DNA from: Pelargonium x hortorum
Taxonomy: Eukaryota > Streptophyta > Magnoliopsida > Geraniales > Geraniaceae
Direction of reading: 5' to 3'
NCBI GenBank assembly: GCA_036897525.1
Contig: JAYMTJ010000003.1
Span: 1 to 64,000, forward strand
DNA length: 64,000 nt
The translations under genes and the position numbers were made by a program. The notes beneath the pieces are model-generated. The model did no database searches. It was given only the letters and a program-made list of their open reading frames with translations, and was not told the origin of the DNA. How positions within the stretch are numbered: position 1 is the stretch's first letter; every line of letters starts with the position of its first letter. This document shows, in pieces, positions 37,281 through 48,504 of this stretch.

Positions 37281-37740
37281 CAGAAAAAGAGTGTAGTTAT
37301 TGGTTGGATGGAGGCTTTCCCGTTGGTTAGAAATTGGGGAAATAGGCACTCATTTGTATCCTATTGTTTGAGGGAGATAGCTGTATCAGTCTTCTTGTTG
37401 TTATGGAGCTTAGGATTCCCTGGACTTATTGAAGCTAATGTGCTTACTGTATTCCCTATAGGGTAAGGATTTCTATAGGAAGCAGTATAGTAATAGTAAT
37501 TATATATCATCTAGTAATGTTATTACTTACTTAGTAGTATTTGTAGTATTAGATATTACTTATTTATAAGGCATATTCCTCTTATTTGTTAGTTGTTCTT
37601 AGTACGGAGAGGTTAAAACCTTAGTAATATGAATCGTACATTATGATTATGTTATGCACAGTGTGACGGAGGGAGGTTTATGTTAGGAGTAATTAGAAAC
37701 AAACCATCTTAAGTTAAGGTAAGGGATTTCTGTGCTTTTT
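37281..37740. other. G/T-rich skewed block with TAGTA-rich stretch
   Basis: G/T-rich plus strand. From about 37480 to 37570 the DNA is built of TAGTA/TATTAC words in near-repeating order, a cryptic simple-sequence stretch. No gene seen. Confidence 0.5.
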
Positions 37741-37780
37741 TCATACCTTGTTGTTTCTTAATACCTGTTTTTGTACTACC

Positions 37781-38640
37781 TTTTAGAAGCCCCCTTGCCC
37801 TTACCTTAAACCCCTCTTGGAAAGACTAACTCATAAGCCTGACCTGAAAAGCAACTAACTAGACTTCCTAGATTTAGAAACCTTTCCTTGGCTTGGTTAA
37901 CTCGGAAAAAATATCAGATACTGCAAAACATAATAAAAAACTGACCTCAAGAAATTTTAGGGAATCCAATAAATTTGAGTAGCTCGAAACTTCACTGGCA
38001 AATGCCTTATCAACCTATAGTATTACTAGTCTGGGATCCCTATCTGGACTGGACCTAAAGTGAACTCTAACCTGTATTATTAATTTCCATCAGTACTTTA
38101 ATCAAACTTACTTTTTAAAACTACGCAAAAACCTCTTCTTAACCTTTGCAGCTCTCTTAGTCATACCTATTTTCTTAAGATTTAAAACCTCGGAAATACC
38201 TAGGATACCTTGACTATTTCCTAGAACTTACTAAAAAAGCAACCCTGTAAATGTAAATACCTAGATTTTCTTTCCTAGTCATAGCTATAACCTTCTCAGA
38301 ACCTAGACCCCTACTCTTATTCAGTATTTTATTCCTAGGTATTTGACTCTGTATCATACCTACCTTATTCTTTCTTAAAAACTAGACTCTCTTTTGTACC
38401 TTCTGTCTAAGTAGCTAGACCTTTATATATAATATAACCTTTTCCTTGTTAATTTCCTAAATTACGAACTAGAAACATTAACTGTCTTAAGAGTTAGGTT
38501 TATTATTACTAGAAACTTATCAGAAATTTAGACATAACAGCCACGGATTTTTAGATAACTGCCTTAGCTAACTATTTAGACTTTGGTTAAGGAAGTAGGT
38601 TTTAGGAACCCCCGTCATAGGTAAAGGTTATGTTTACAGA
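37781..38640. other. C/T-rich skewed block, no recognised gene
   Basis: The plus strand is strikingly poor in G from about 38040 to 38560. Reading TGA as Trp opens short hydrophobic plus-strand frames here, for example LFLTFAALLVIPIFL near 38130-38175. They resemble membrane proteins only because T/C-rich DNA encodes Leu, Phe, Ile and Ser. TAG and TAA stops interrupt them and I assign no gene. Confidence 0.35.
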
Positions 38641-38755
38641 TCCCTTAAATAAAAGAAAATGAGGAAAACTTCTTTAGCTTTCCTTTCGTTAAAAATTCCT
38701 TGTGATCCTGGGGTAGAAGAGCTAAAATACCTTTTTATAAGTTTCTTAGGCACAG

Positions 38756-39178
38756 GTGTTTTTCAAGTCGAATACAATAAATATACTATATAAGAGCTCC
38801 CTCCTAAGCAATCTCTTAAGAAAACAGGAACAACTAAGAAAATGCAAAAGTTCTAATCCCCGAAAACTTAAAAAAGACATGAAAGCAAATCCCGATTTAA
38901 GAAAGCCTTTACCCTTAACTGCCTTACAACTAGAACAAATAAGAAATACCAAGGGCAATTAAATAAACTATTTATCGATTGGAAATACCTTTAACCAAAA
39001 AAAGACAGTGACTAGAGAAGAGCTACTAATGCGCTTAGGACTCTCAGATCCTAATAAGAAAAGAATACTACACGCAGGAGTTACAGAATGACTAAGAAGA
39101 ATAAGGCTTCCTTTTTCTAATCATAATCACTTATATGAACCCCAAGCAATAGAAATAAGCCTTGGATGATTTGAGTAA
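38756..39178 (+). pseudogene. Unrecognised frame; longer if TGA is Trp
   Basis: A GTG-started frame runs 68 codons to a TAA at 38960-38962. The same frame then stays open to a TAA at 39176-39178 if two TGA codons (39089-39091 and 39167-39169) are read as Trp. The second half has ordinary protein-like composition, including EELLMRLGLSDPNKKRIL and EWLRRIRLPF. The segment around GVTEWLRRIRL coincides with repeat R1, which recurs at 44783-44826. This could be a mitochondrial-code gene with one stop, a decayed gene, or chance in an A-rich, stop-poor strand. I recognise no family. An overlapping minus-strand frame (38746-38958) is its mirror. Confidence 0.22.
39075..39119 (+). repeat. Repeat R1, copy 1
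   Basis: CAGGAGTTACAGAATGA then TAAGAAGAATAAGGCTTCC and TTTTCT are shared with 44783-44826. By eye there is one mismatch (C or G after ATGA) and one T-run length difference over about 44 bases. This is by far the best preserved dispersed repeat in the window. Confidence 0.8.
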
Positions 39179-39786
39179 AGAGGAAAGTTCGATTTCAACC
39201 TGGAAAGCCAAGGGCAAGCACCTATACCGATATAAAAGAGAGACTCCTTAAAATATATCTTACAAATTCCTAAGGTTTACCTCCTAAGATAAGAAGACTA
39301 GAAAAAACTTAGACAATAACCTATACCACATTCCCTATTCCAACTGTGCACATTCTTTCTTTGGTCTACTCTCTCCACTGTACTAGCAACAGTATCCTCT
39401 ACCTTCTACCCTAGACAGTTCCTACATGTCCAACTCTCCATCCAATTGACCACTTTAGAGCAACAATTGCTTGGATCTATTTCACCTTTCGCAAGCTTAA
39501 AGGTTTTATTACTTCCTCGACCTGTTAGAGAGTTCAATGAGGGATTTTTCTATTACAGTTAGTAAGGATGCTGATACCCACAATTGACAGTGATTTATAG
39601 GGTTAGCAGCTAGTGTTATATGGATTTCCTATAGGGTCTGGCTGAAGATATCAGACTTCCTTAGATTTCACTGTTGTATCAAAGTATTCCATGGATGTGA
39701 AACTCATATCAAGATCGATTCCCTATTAAATAAAGCTTTTGTCTCGGTCTTGATATGCTACAGTACTCCTTGAATATGTGTCCTTG

Positions 39787-39805
39787 AAAGGTTTTCTTCG
39801 GTAAT
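39787..39805 (+). repeat. Dispersed repeat family F, copy 1
   Basis: AAAGGTTTTCTTCGGTAAT matches AAAGGATTTCTTCGGTAAT at 45915-45933 with one difference, and the inverted copy at 42705-42722. Confidence 0.6.
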
Positions 39806-41726
39806 CGACAAATCGAAGTCCTTCTCAGTTATGTTACAGAGTTGGGTTAACCTACTCGCCGTTTACTTTTATAAAAAAAAAAGACCCTCTATCCCGTAAA
39901 ACACCAATTAGCGAGAACTTCTAATTTCTAATAAAGGAAAACCTCGCAAAAAAAGCCTTCACTCCTTGAAACTTCATAAAGAATTCAAGATTTCAAAGTG
40001 CAAAACCAGCCTAGAATTCTTATTCCTGTTACCTTTCATACATATACAATAGTTCTATACTTGCTTTTTATTTACTAGATTGCTAATCTTCATTTCTATA
40101 AGTTAGTTCTTCTGATTCTCCGGTAAACTATAACAATTAAAATAGTTAGAGATATTCCTTTTTTTAATATCCTAAACCTAAAAGACTCAGGGAATAGAGT
40201 CTAAAAGCTACACTAGGACTACCCTTTCTAGAATCTGTTAATGCTTTACCGTATATCCGCTTACTTAATTATACTCCTGCTACAACAAATGGAAATCTCT
40301 TACTTACCTCATGCTAATACAAAACCCAAGAGCTAAATTAGTGGATACAAGAGCTCCGAGAGAGTTACTTTCTACAAGAAGAAATCCTATAACTCAAAGG
40401 AATATATAGAACAATAGAATCTCCTCCATCTGCACCCTAAAAGCTCAGGAACTCCTTTCTTAGAATCAATAGCCGCATAGCTTGGTCTGGCCTAAACAAC
40501 TAAAATCAAAGGAAACTAAAGAACTCATACTCTCGGAAAAGTACTCTCTACCTAAAAGGACTTGACTTCTCCTTGCTTACAAAGACAAGAGATTCCATTC
40601 CGGTTTATGTTATCCTAAATTACCAGCTAAACGATCGCTTTGCTATACAGAATTTAGTGCTACACTCCTTAGCGTTACAAGAACAAATTAGGAAATGGAC
40701 TCAAAAATCTCAAAGGAATCTCAGAAAATTCCTTGTTTAGTTCTATTCTTGGTATTGAGTGTTCTAATGGAAATGGATTTAACAGGATTCTCTATCCTTT
40801 TTTGTTTTGAGAGTATATCCCTATTATTATGCTATGGCGTGGGTTTACTATTTACCAAGGAGTTTTAGACATAAACCAGTTGGGATTCTAGTGAAACCTG
40901 TAGAACTCCCATCATTAAAAAAAACTTCCTCGTTTTAGTAGCTTTCTGTATCCCGGTTTTTTCCTAGCTAGACCTTGTTGCTTAGCCTAGCCTTCTGTTT
41001 GTTGTATCTGAGTCTTCTAGTTAGTCTTTGCAGTACTCTTCAGAGCTTTCTTCTTCTTAGGAGCTATTATACCTGTACTCTTAAGGGAGATAACTAGACC
41101 TGTGTCTTCGTCTTCTTCTTGGTGCTGTTAGTATTCCCTACTAGACTTACTGTAGTTACTGCTGTTAGTGTAAGGAAAGCTACTACTATAAGTCAGTTCT
41201 TAGAATTACTAGGTTCCTCTTTTATTATAGTATAGTTAGTCTAATGGAATAGATAGTAATTGTTATAGCAGTCTTATACCCTTTAAAATCAAAATAATAC
41301 TTGAAAGGAATCCTTTTCAAAGGAACCATAAATAGGGCTTCACTGACATCCATAAATCAGAACAGGAAAGACACCATAGAATCTAAGAACACAATAAATC
41401 ACTATAAGAGACAAAAGGACTATTCTAAACAGAGGACAGGGAATGTGCGTCCTTTACTCTGGCTGTAGAGACATCCTTCACTTCCATCTCGCGCCTTATG
41501 CAAATATGTACTTCACGAATCTTATATCTCGAGCTTCAATAGCTCCAGTCCCAAACTTTGTAGTATATTCTCATGCCAACTATCCCATCTATCCTAAAGA
41601 GCCCCTCTTTGGCTTACCATTAGAAAGTTTTCTCGCTCTCTCTATTTCTTGCGGGGATCTTCCTTTACTTTACCTGTAGCTAAACTTCCCAATTCCATAA
41701 AGTATTCCATATTCGCCTATGAGAAT

Positions 41727-41848
41727 AGAACTCTTGAACTTCCAAGAAAAATTGTTCTACTAACCAAGATCTAACTAATGAAAGCCATTGAAACAACTGT
41801 ACTGAACCTGCTCTGATATACTATACTGCTACAGGATAGGAATTTTAT
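41727..41848 (+). repeat. Dispersed repeat family A, copy 2
   Basis: See copy 1 at 8186. The shared order is GAACTTCC, AAATTGTTCTACT, AAGATCTAACTAA, then TATACTGCTA and GGAATT. Upstream, CATGCCAAC also occurs in both (8093 and 41573), so the duplicated unit may once have been about 200 bases longer. Confidence 0.6.
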
Positions 41849-42530
41849 AAAATCACTTGTCAATTTGAACCAAGGGTTTCCTCAGAATTCTCCACTCTGT
41901 TTTACTTTTTTTTTGAATTCAACTATAAACTAATAGGCATTTCTGCTTTATATATACTATGTTTCTACTTTTAGGAATGAGAAGACTTACTTTATCTAAT
42001 ATATAATAGAAATTGGTAGTATCCCTCTGATATAGTAAGTACGGAATACCGTTTTCTAAAGATTTTAGATATTATTTGTACCCAATTTCCTTATCCTATT
42101 AGGGAACCCCTTGCTTGCTGGATTGGAATACATTCATGGTATTAAGTAAAAAAGACTTAGGCAAAATAGTTTTGGTTATTGAAGCTTGCACAGAACTGAA
42201 TAGAGAATTCTTTTAATTTATATAGATGTCATCTTGTCTTGAGGAAGAGGAGAGCTATGTTAGCTAACAAATAAATCCTGGAAAGAAGAATACCCTGTAA
42301 CTATAAGAGCGCTTACTCCGTAATGGTATAAGAGAGGGCCCTAAAGTAAAGAAGCGCCCGCTTTGTTAATTGTCTAACATTATGAGGTAGTATATCAGGT
42401 ATCTGAGTTGTCTATAACAGAAAATATATCCTTTTAGGCCTATTCATAGCCTAGCCATAAAGATTTAGAGAGTGTGTGAGAAGCCCCGTTCCGTTGACAA
42501 GAAAAAAGTCTCCACTCCAAATAGAATTCC

Positions 42531-42547
42531 TTTTTTTTTTTTTTTTT
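42531..42547. repeat. T17 homopolymer
   Basis: Longest homopolymer in the window. Length was read from the assembly, and such runs are prone to sequencing error. Confidence 0.85.
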
Positions 42548-42680
42548 CTAAAGCTTGTAGCTAGTGTGTGGAGGTGCTCTTCTATAGTTAGTGTTCTAGT
42601 ACTTAAAAGTAATCCACTGTTGTTAAGTAAGGATAATCACTCTTATTCTTTGTAGCTTATCCTTAATGAGGTTAGAACCT

Positions 42681-42738
42681 TAATACTACATACAGAAATG
42701 TATCTTACCGAAGAAATCTTTAGATTTCGGAGGTTAAG
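42681..42738 (-). repeat. Dispersed repeat family F, inverted copy
   Basis: The reverse complement (GACTTAACC...CTAAAGATTTCTTCGGTAA...TTTCTGTATG) lines up with 45896-45958 over about 60 bases with small gaps. It also contains its own hairpin at 42708-42730 (AAATCT-TT-AGATTT closed by CCG/CGG). Confidence 0.55.
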
Positions 42739-42837
42739 TCAAAATAATAGATACCTGATACTCTCACTATATGATCAGAAAACAAAATAAATGAATTACA
42801 GGCTCTCAAACTGTTTATTTACCCGGAATCCTTAAAC

Positions 42838-42910
42838 GGAGAAGCTGGAACCAGAGAAGCTGCCAAAGCACGAACCGGAGAAAAAGGAAAGAGAAAGAGA
42901 AGCAGGAACC
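42838..42910. repeat. Purine-rich degenerate repeat
   Basis: GAGAAGCTGG-AACCA and GAGAAGCTGCC-AAAGCACGAACC repeat imperfectly, then run into GGAAAGAGAAAGAGAAGCAGG. T is nearly absent. Looks like an old minisatellite or simple-sequence tract. Confidence 0.6.
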
Positions 42911-43154
42911 TAACAGTCGCTGATAGGTGCCACAGATATTCCCAGCTGGTGCCTGCTAAGATAAGAAGAAATTGTGTATTCCCTTCTTTATTTGTAACTA
43001 GTAGAATATATAATAGATAATAATTAGTTTAGTTAAGATAGTAATTGATGGATTACTTGTTCTAGGTATTCCTCTGAAGTAAATTAAGGAGAAATTCCTC
43101 TAGTTTCTTTTATCAGTAAAAGGGACGTATTCTAAACTGCGTAAGGCTTTATTC

Positions 43155-43196
43155 TCCCTAACGATAAGCTACAAAGCACAAGAGTCATTCTTATTA
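43155..43196 (+). repeat. Dispersed repeat family E, copy 1
   Basis: CCCTAACGATAAGCTACAAAGCACAAGAG followed by TATTCTTA-like sequence. The partner at 45964-46008 reads GTTAACGATAAGCTCCAGAAAGCAAGAGG (core AACGATAAGCT). Confidence 0.55.
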
Positions 43197-43456
43197 TTAT
43201 ACCTTATACTTCTATTACTTATAAAAATATAATGACTCTATAGAAAGATTATTAAATACCAGAATAACTACAGCTTAAGTAGTACATACAGGCAAGCAAC
43301 CTAAATCATGACAGGGAGCCCATATGAGTCTCGTTTAAGTCCTTATAGATCATAAGAAGTGTGTCTAGCTTCTTAGGCTGGGAACTTAAGGTTTCTTTCA
43401 TATGTCCTCTTATGCTTTAGGTTAGGAATTACTGAGCGTATTTAAAAGGGAGTTTT

Positions 43457-43513
43457 GGAAGCTTGTTTCTCCTAGTGTTTCTGTTCAATTCCAGGATTTT
43501 TTTAAAGAATATT
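43457..43513 (+). repeat. Dispersed repeat family D, copy 1
   Basis: GGAAGCTTGTT, then GTTTCTGT-CAATTC, then TAAAGAATATTT occur in the same order as at 45107-45163, with a similar total length. Confidence 0.6.
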
Positions 43514-44769
43514 TATGAGCTACAAGAATTTCCGTCTCTGTACTCTGTAGCTTTTAGAGAGCTAGTGCCTTATAATGTATACTATAGGACTTGAACTCCT
43601 GTATTCCCTATATTCTGTAGCTATTTAAGGATATAAGGGAAGTGTTCATTAACGGGTAGCTATCCTCCACTCTTCTTATCTTGGCAGGGTTATACCTCAA
43701 GGCTTAACAACTAGGAAATAACTCCTAAACTCTAATGCTATCGAGGGACTTCCAATAGCTCTACTCTAACCCAAACGAATTCTAAGGAATAAGAAGACTC
43801 CAAAACAAGGGAAATCTTACTTAGAAGGTAAACCAGAATACATAAGAAACGGATTCTCTAATATTCGGGTAAGCTTGCTCTTTCAACACCAAGCTAAAGC
43901 TTGCATTTCTGTGGCTAGGAGTGACCTTTAATTAATTAAAAGCCTTGTGATTACTAACCTTAGATATTGTATTCTAAGTTACGCAGAGGTTAGAAATTCT
44001 ACAACCCGGATTTAGGGTGAAGTTACTGGTCTAATAAGTAGCGGTGTATACTCCGGATTTAGAAGTGATTTAGGTCTTTTCCAAGCTATTGTAAAGGCTG
44101 AGCCCTTTACCTTTAGGAGAGTGCTATGTCTTCGCTTTTATAGGGTTCTCAGTGTCGAGATAGAATATAGGAGTTCCTAAATTTAATGGATAAACGAATT
44201 GGTATGGTACCTTTTTAGTCAGCCGTTATTTTAAGTGAAGAATTTCTGGTTCTTGTGAATTACAGGTTGTTTAGTGCTGTATTTGCATATACTTTATATT
44301 CGTTTTTTTATGCGGAGTTCATTTTTCCAGATAGTAGGGCGTTTTCTACCTCTTTAGTCTGGAAAGGAGAGGCCCTCAAGTGAAGGGTCAAATTATAAAA
44401 CGCAGTACCCTGTAAGTAAAACTTTTACTAAGAAGTCTAGAAATATAGAAAAGAACTGCCTAGTTTACCAGGCTTTGAATTTGAATAAGGGTAGTTTTCA
44501 ACTTTTTTTGTGAGATAGAAGTCTTCTTTTTTTTGTATATCCCTTTTTGACTTTAACCCACTTACTTGGTATCAGATACAGTGTATAATAAACTAAACTT
44601 AGGAAATTTCCCTTAATATTTAAGTATTTACAAATGAAGCTGTAATTATACCCCTTTAAAACAACAAGAGTTAAGGAAAAGTTAGCTGCGTAATCAAATG
44701 CGTGTACTCCTACACCCGATTGCAACTGAGTCGTATTCTGATATTTGCCTTCATTTTGAATTGAAGAGG

Positions 44770-44788
44770 GGTCCTTCTCGTACAGGAG
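44770..44788 (-). pseudogene. LSU sarcin-ricin-like motif
   Basis: The minus strand reads CTCCTGTACGAGAAGGACC, against the universal sarcin-ricin region CTCCTAGTACGAGAGGACC (about E. coli 2648-2668), with two small differences. The LSU match does not extend clearly on either side, and repeat R1 copy 2 overlaps its end. It is short, so chance cannot be excluded, but the motif is among the most conserved in rRNA. Confidence 0.28.
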
Positions 44789-44826
44789 TTACAGAATGAG
44801 TAAGAAGAATAAGGCTTCCTTTTCTA
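44783..44826 (+). repeat. Repeat R1, copy 2
   Basis: Near-identical to 39075-39119. The flanks differ completely on both sides, so it is a short, fairly recent duplication or transposition. After it the DNA becomes an ATAGA/AATAGA-rich simple stretch (to about 44872). Confidence 0.8.
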
Positions 44827-45106
44827 TTCTAATAATATAATAATTAGTTAGTAGAATAGAATAGAATAGTTCTTCTTTTTAGTTCGGTTATATCTTATAG
44901 TTCTGTATTCTATTCCTGAATTTTTAAGGTCAGACTCTAACGATACCATCACCTACGGATAGGGCTTGATGTTTGACTTTAACTACTATTTAACTACTAA
45001 GAATTCTGAATCTATTGGAGTCTGGCAGCTCTAGTTTGTAGCTTTGTCCTTAACTCTATCCAGCGTTTTCGGTATGTTCTATTCCTATTATTTAGGATTC
45101 CGGACA

Positions 45107-45163
45107 GGAAGCTTGTTATGTGTTATGTTTCTGTGCAATTCTTCGAGATAGTAAAGAATATTT
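45107..45163 (+). repeat. Dispersed repeat family D, copy 2
   Basis: See 43457-43513. Shared blocks are GGAAGCTTGTT, GTTTCTGTGCAATTC and TAAAGAATATTT. Confidence 0.6.
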
Positions 45164-45895
45164 CTTGTAAACCCTGTTCAGTGAAGGTTGTTATCCGGGG
45201 CATTAACGTTTCCAAAGTAAGGGAAGTTTAAGAAATTAATTAAGTTAGTTTTTTTTTTACAATGTCCTGTGGAAATTAGTATAGTTGCTAAATCTGGGAA
45301 GCTTTTTTTATTGAGTGAGATAATTTCTAGATTATGGGTGTTTAGAGCCTTTAACTTGTCTTCAGAATGTAATGTTATCATACCACTAGAATGACTTAAC
45401 CTTCCTCCGTAAGACTTCGGGCGGTAAAAAGGATGTACTACTAATCTTTCTAAAGCTCTACCCTCTTTTACGGATAAGCACCATAGGCCAGAGGAAAGAC
45501 CCTTACTAAAGTCAAACAACTAGAAACTTGAAGTTAAGGAGACAAATAATTCAGAATCTTATGGAGTTACAGTTAAATTCTTATTGAAGTTCCTGTAATA
45601 TAGAAAGGGAACATTCCGATCCGATACAGGTCTTCTTGGGTTCTTTCTATTTCCTTTTATTTCTATATTTGGTAATTTTGGTTTATTGAAGTGAAGCTAA
45701 CCTTACTTAAAAGAGTTCAAGTTTAGTAGTTTTATTAAGTATATTTTTGTTTTTAGAGACTCCGAGTACCCATATTTACGAGTTAACAAACAGGATTCCT
45801 ATTTTTGGGGTTTCCTTGTTTTCAGGTTTTAGAGTTTTTTTCTGGGCTTAATAGTGGAAGTATGTTATATCAGGTATATATTATAATAACGAAAG

Positions 45896-45958
45896 GACTC
45901 AACCGAGGAACTCTAAAGGATTTCTTCGGTAATAGAGAATTATTTCTATACGATTAAG
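45896..45958 (+). repeat. Dispersed repeat family F, copy 2
   Basis: GACTCAACC...CTAAAGGATTTCTTCGGTAAT...TTTCTATACG. Repeat E copy 2 follows after only a few bases, so E and F may be parts of one former unit. Confidence 0.55.
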
Positions 45959-45963
45959 GAACA

Positions 45964-46008
45964 ACCCTCGTTAACGATAAGCTCCAGAAAGCAAGAGGAC
46001 TATTCCTT
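45964..46008 (+). repeat. Dispersed repeat family E, copy 2
   Basis: Partner of 43155-43196. It runs directly into an ATAAT microsatellite. Confidence 0.55.
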
Positions 46009-46010
46009 AT

Positions 46011-46030
46011 ATAATATAATATAATATAAT
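46011..46030. repeat. (ATAAT)4 microsatellite
   Basis: Four perfect ATAAT units. Confidence 0.9.
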
Positions 46031-46046
46031 AAATACACAAAACTCT

Positions 46047-46074
46047 AAATAAGTATAAGGAAATAAGTATAAGG
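46047..46074. repeat. 14-bp perfect tandem duplication
   Basis: AAATAAGTATAAGG occurs twice head to tail. Confidence 0.9.
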
Positions 46075-46850
46075 TCCATTTTTCCAACAAGCTCCCTAAG
46101 AATCTCGCTTAAAAAGCTCCTAAGCTAAGCTTCCCAAGAAAAACCAAGTCTAATAGGAGCTCTGAAGAAGGTAAGTCAATAAAGTCAAGAAGTCAAAAGC
46201 AGACTAAGGTGCAGATTCTCAAGTCAAGCAAGTCTTTTAGGTCTGTGTAAGGGATATAGTGATTCCCATTTCAGGTTTAAGAAAAATAAGTAAGAAAGTT
46301 CTGAGGATTTTGGGGGGATTAGTCTATTTGTCTTTGGCATTATTCTTCTTTTACCTATTGAGTTGATGGGACCTGAACAAGATTGTTCTAGCCTTTCTGT
46401 AAGGTAGGTTAACGGTATTCCAAGAAAATCGGTATATAGTTGGCTTTGGTATTCCATGTTAGGCAGTATGTATAAGGGTCTTTCTGAAGCTAAACTAAAA
46501 GTATATAAAGTAGGGGAATCCCTTTATTCCTTAGGTATTGTGATCAAACTCTGAACAAGAGAAATCCAAGGTTTCTAATTCTTGATGTCATGTCGCTTTA
46601 GTATCCGGAATCCTTATTATCAAGAATAAGTCCTTAGTCTGTATTAAGTAATGGAAGTAAGTTCTTTAGGTTAGGTTAATACTTAATAATTGGAGCTCTT
46701 AGTATGTAGCAACTATGTTGTTCCATGTGTTAAGGCAAAGGTAGGGTTTATATAGACTTTGTTTCTTATAATGCTAATCCAGTTGTGTTTTCTTTAAAGA
46801 AAGTAAGGAGATTCTAAAACATCTTGTAGGCCCTATGAGCTTCATACCCA

Positions 46851-48490
46851 AACCTGAATACCTAAACAGTAGAAGATAGTAAGTTCGTTTGCTTTAGGAA
46901 CCCTGAAAATAGGTAACTACAATCCGGCTAAAAGTTAACTAAAACGAACGTCAGTTACTCAAGGTTTCCCACGATGTAAATATGGCAACATATTATACCC
47001 GCGGCCTCTTCTTGGGGCATACCTAAGTTTTATACAAGGAAGTATGGGGCAAAGCTCCGTCTTTTTTTTTATACTAGCGCAAATTTCATACTTGATTGCA
47101 TAAAAATTCCTTTTTATAAAAAGTCAATTTATCCTTCGAGAGCTCCGAATATTTTATCACAAAAATCCACACTCACAGCAAAATAAGATCCCAGTAGAGA
47201 GGCGTTACTTCCGCAGAGGAACCCTAGCAAAAAAACTTTATTAGACTCTTTTCGATCGTAGTAGTAAAAACCTACAAAAGTCTCCTCTTAAAAACTGAGG
47301 GGAATCCACTCAAATATAAAGATTTCCGTATTAGGGGAGCCCGCTAAAGAAAGCATTTACGCAGAAGGAATGTCTTGTACCTGCAAACGCTTCTAACTTC
47401 TTGAGATCTTCTACGCACTCTTAATGTATACTTTATAGTTAGTTAAGGGCTCAAAACCCCGGAAAGGCTAAAAAAAACTTTATACAAAGTACTTTATACT
47501 TACCAACCAAAAAGAGCATTCTCCTGGGAAAAGCCGAGTTATGTATTACGACAATCTTTAGCCCAGTCTCCGTTTAAAGAAATCCGGGAGTCTAGGATTT
47601 TTCTTTTTTTAGTATTTATTATAAAAATAGACAACTACTCAGACCGGGATGCACCTTAATCGCTTAGGAGCGGGTTGACTATGTCTTTAAAGTTCATAGA
47701 ATGCCCCCTTTTTGTTTATTTGCTTGTCATGAATCTAATTTCAATAGGGTTGATAAGAATGTCCTCTATTGATTATAAGGGCACTGCAACTTGGGAGCCT
47801 TGTAAGACCCCTTCCCTATCTGTTGTCTTTGGCTAAGCAACTGAGTGCTCTCGCTAGGAGGAGTAGACACAAGCAAATAGTAGTGAAAAGCCTTCTAAAA
47901 GAAATCTTTAATTAGTTTAAGAAAAAATGAAAGAATTTAGAGGAGCGCTTTTTAGTTTAGAGTTTAGTTAAGATTTAGTTGTTTTAGGGGTTAGAAGTGA
48001 AGTACTTTAACGGGTATTTTTTGTACTGACTTAGTTTTTTTTTCCTATTTCGAGATTTATGCCCTAAGGATTTCTTTTTTAGTATCAATTCTCAAATTTT
48101 TTGGTGTCATAGTATAAGTTATAAGTCTGTACTATCATATAGACTACTTGCATTACCCCCTCCTTCACTAAGTTTTAGTTGGTTGGGAAGAAGGTTTTAT
48201 CTTCTCTATTATGATTAAGAAGTATTAAACTCTAATTACTCCGAGGGTAAACTAAAATACATACTAAATACTATTTAGAGCAAGTAAACACACCTTTAGT
48301 TCTTTTGTGCACCTGTAGGAAAGTCAATTCTAATAAAGAGCTAAGCCCTTTTTTTTTCATCTGCATTAGTCATTCTATAAGTTTTATTGGAAGTATTGAT
48401 TGAGGAGGACTTTTCTTATTTCTATAGAAGAGTACTCTTTGTTCCTTAATTTAAATAAAAGTGGGTGACTTGTTTCATATGCCTTAGGAG
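46851..48490. other. Non-coding patchwork region
   Basis: No gene recognised. Repeat C copy 1 is at 48050-48118. G/C patches (GGGGCA, GAGCTCC, GGGGAATCC) are frequent. Confidence 0.5.
48050..48118 (+). repeat. Dispersed repeat family C, copy 1
   Basis: CGAGATTT...GCC(C)TAAGGATT...TTTTTAGTA-CAA...TTTTGGTGTCATAGTATAAG runs in step with 53570-53638 over about 65 bases. The last 20 bases differ at one position. Confidence 0.65.
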
Positions 48491-48504
48491 TTACTTTCTC
48501 TTGA

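Larger units (their letters stand above)
39180..41990. other. C/A-rich skewed region, no recognised gene
   Basis: Plus strand rich in C and A to about 40700. A CTT-rich stretch lies at 41047-41125 (TTCTTCTTCTTAG and CTTCGTCTTCTTCTTGG). The frame at 41443-41679 (78 codons) is unrecognised. Repeat F copy 1 is at 39787-39805 and repeat A copy 2 at 41727-41848. Confidence 0.45.
41991..46850. other. Repeat-rich non-coding region
   Basis: No supported gene, but the densest set of old repeats in the window: families D, E, F and R1 all have copies here. T17 lies at 42531-42547 and a purine-rich stretch at 42838-42910. Minus-strand frames at 44498-44725, 45178-45519 (113 codons) and 46224-46457 are unrecognised. 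The 45178 product reads most like a normal protein in composition, but has no motif I know, and TAG directly precedes its TTG start. Confidence 0.5.

Noticed and set aside
38040-38560. Hydrophobic frames resembling mitochondrial membrane proteins
   Set aside because: Explained by T/C-rich composition; interrupted by TAA and TAG and with no recognisable subunit signature.
40261-40690. Plus-strand frame broken only by TAA and TAG, suggesting those are sense codons
   Set aside because: Stops occur at about the rate expected by chance, and the frame at 38756 would need a different code.
42531-42547. T17 as a transcription terminator
   Set aside because: No stem-loop before it and no gene for it to terminate.
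45178-45519. 113-codon minus-strand frame with protein-like composition
   Set aside because: No family recognised, a stop precedes its TTG start, and it lies in a stop-poor strand. Kept only as part of the region description.
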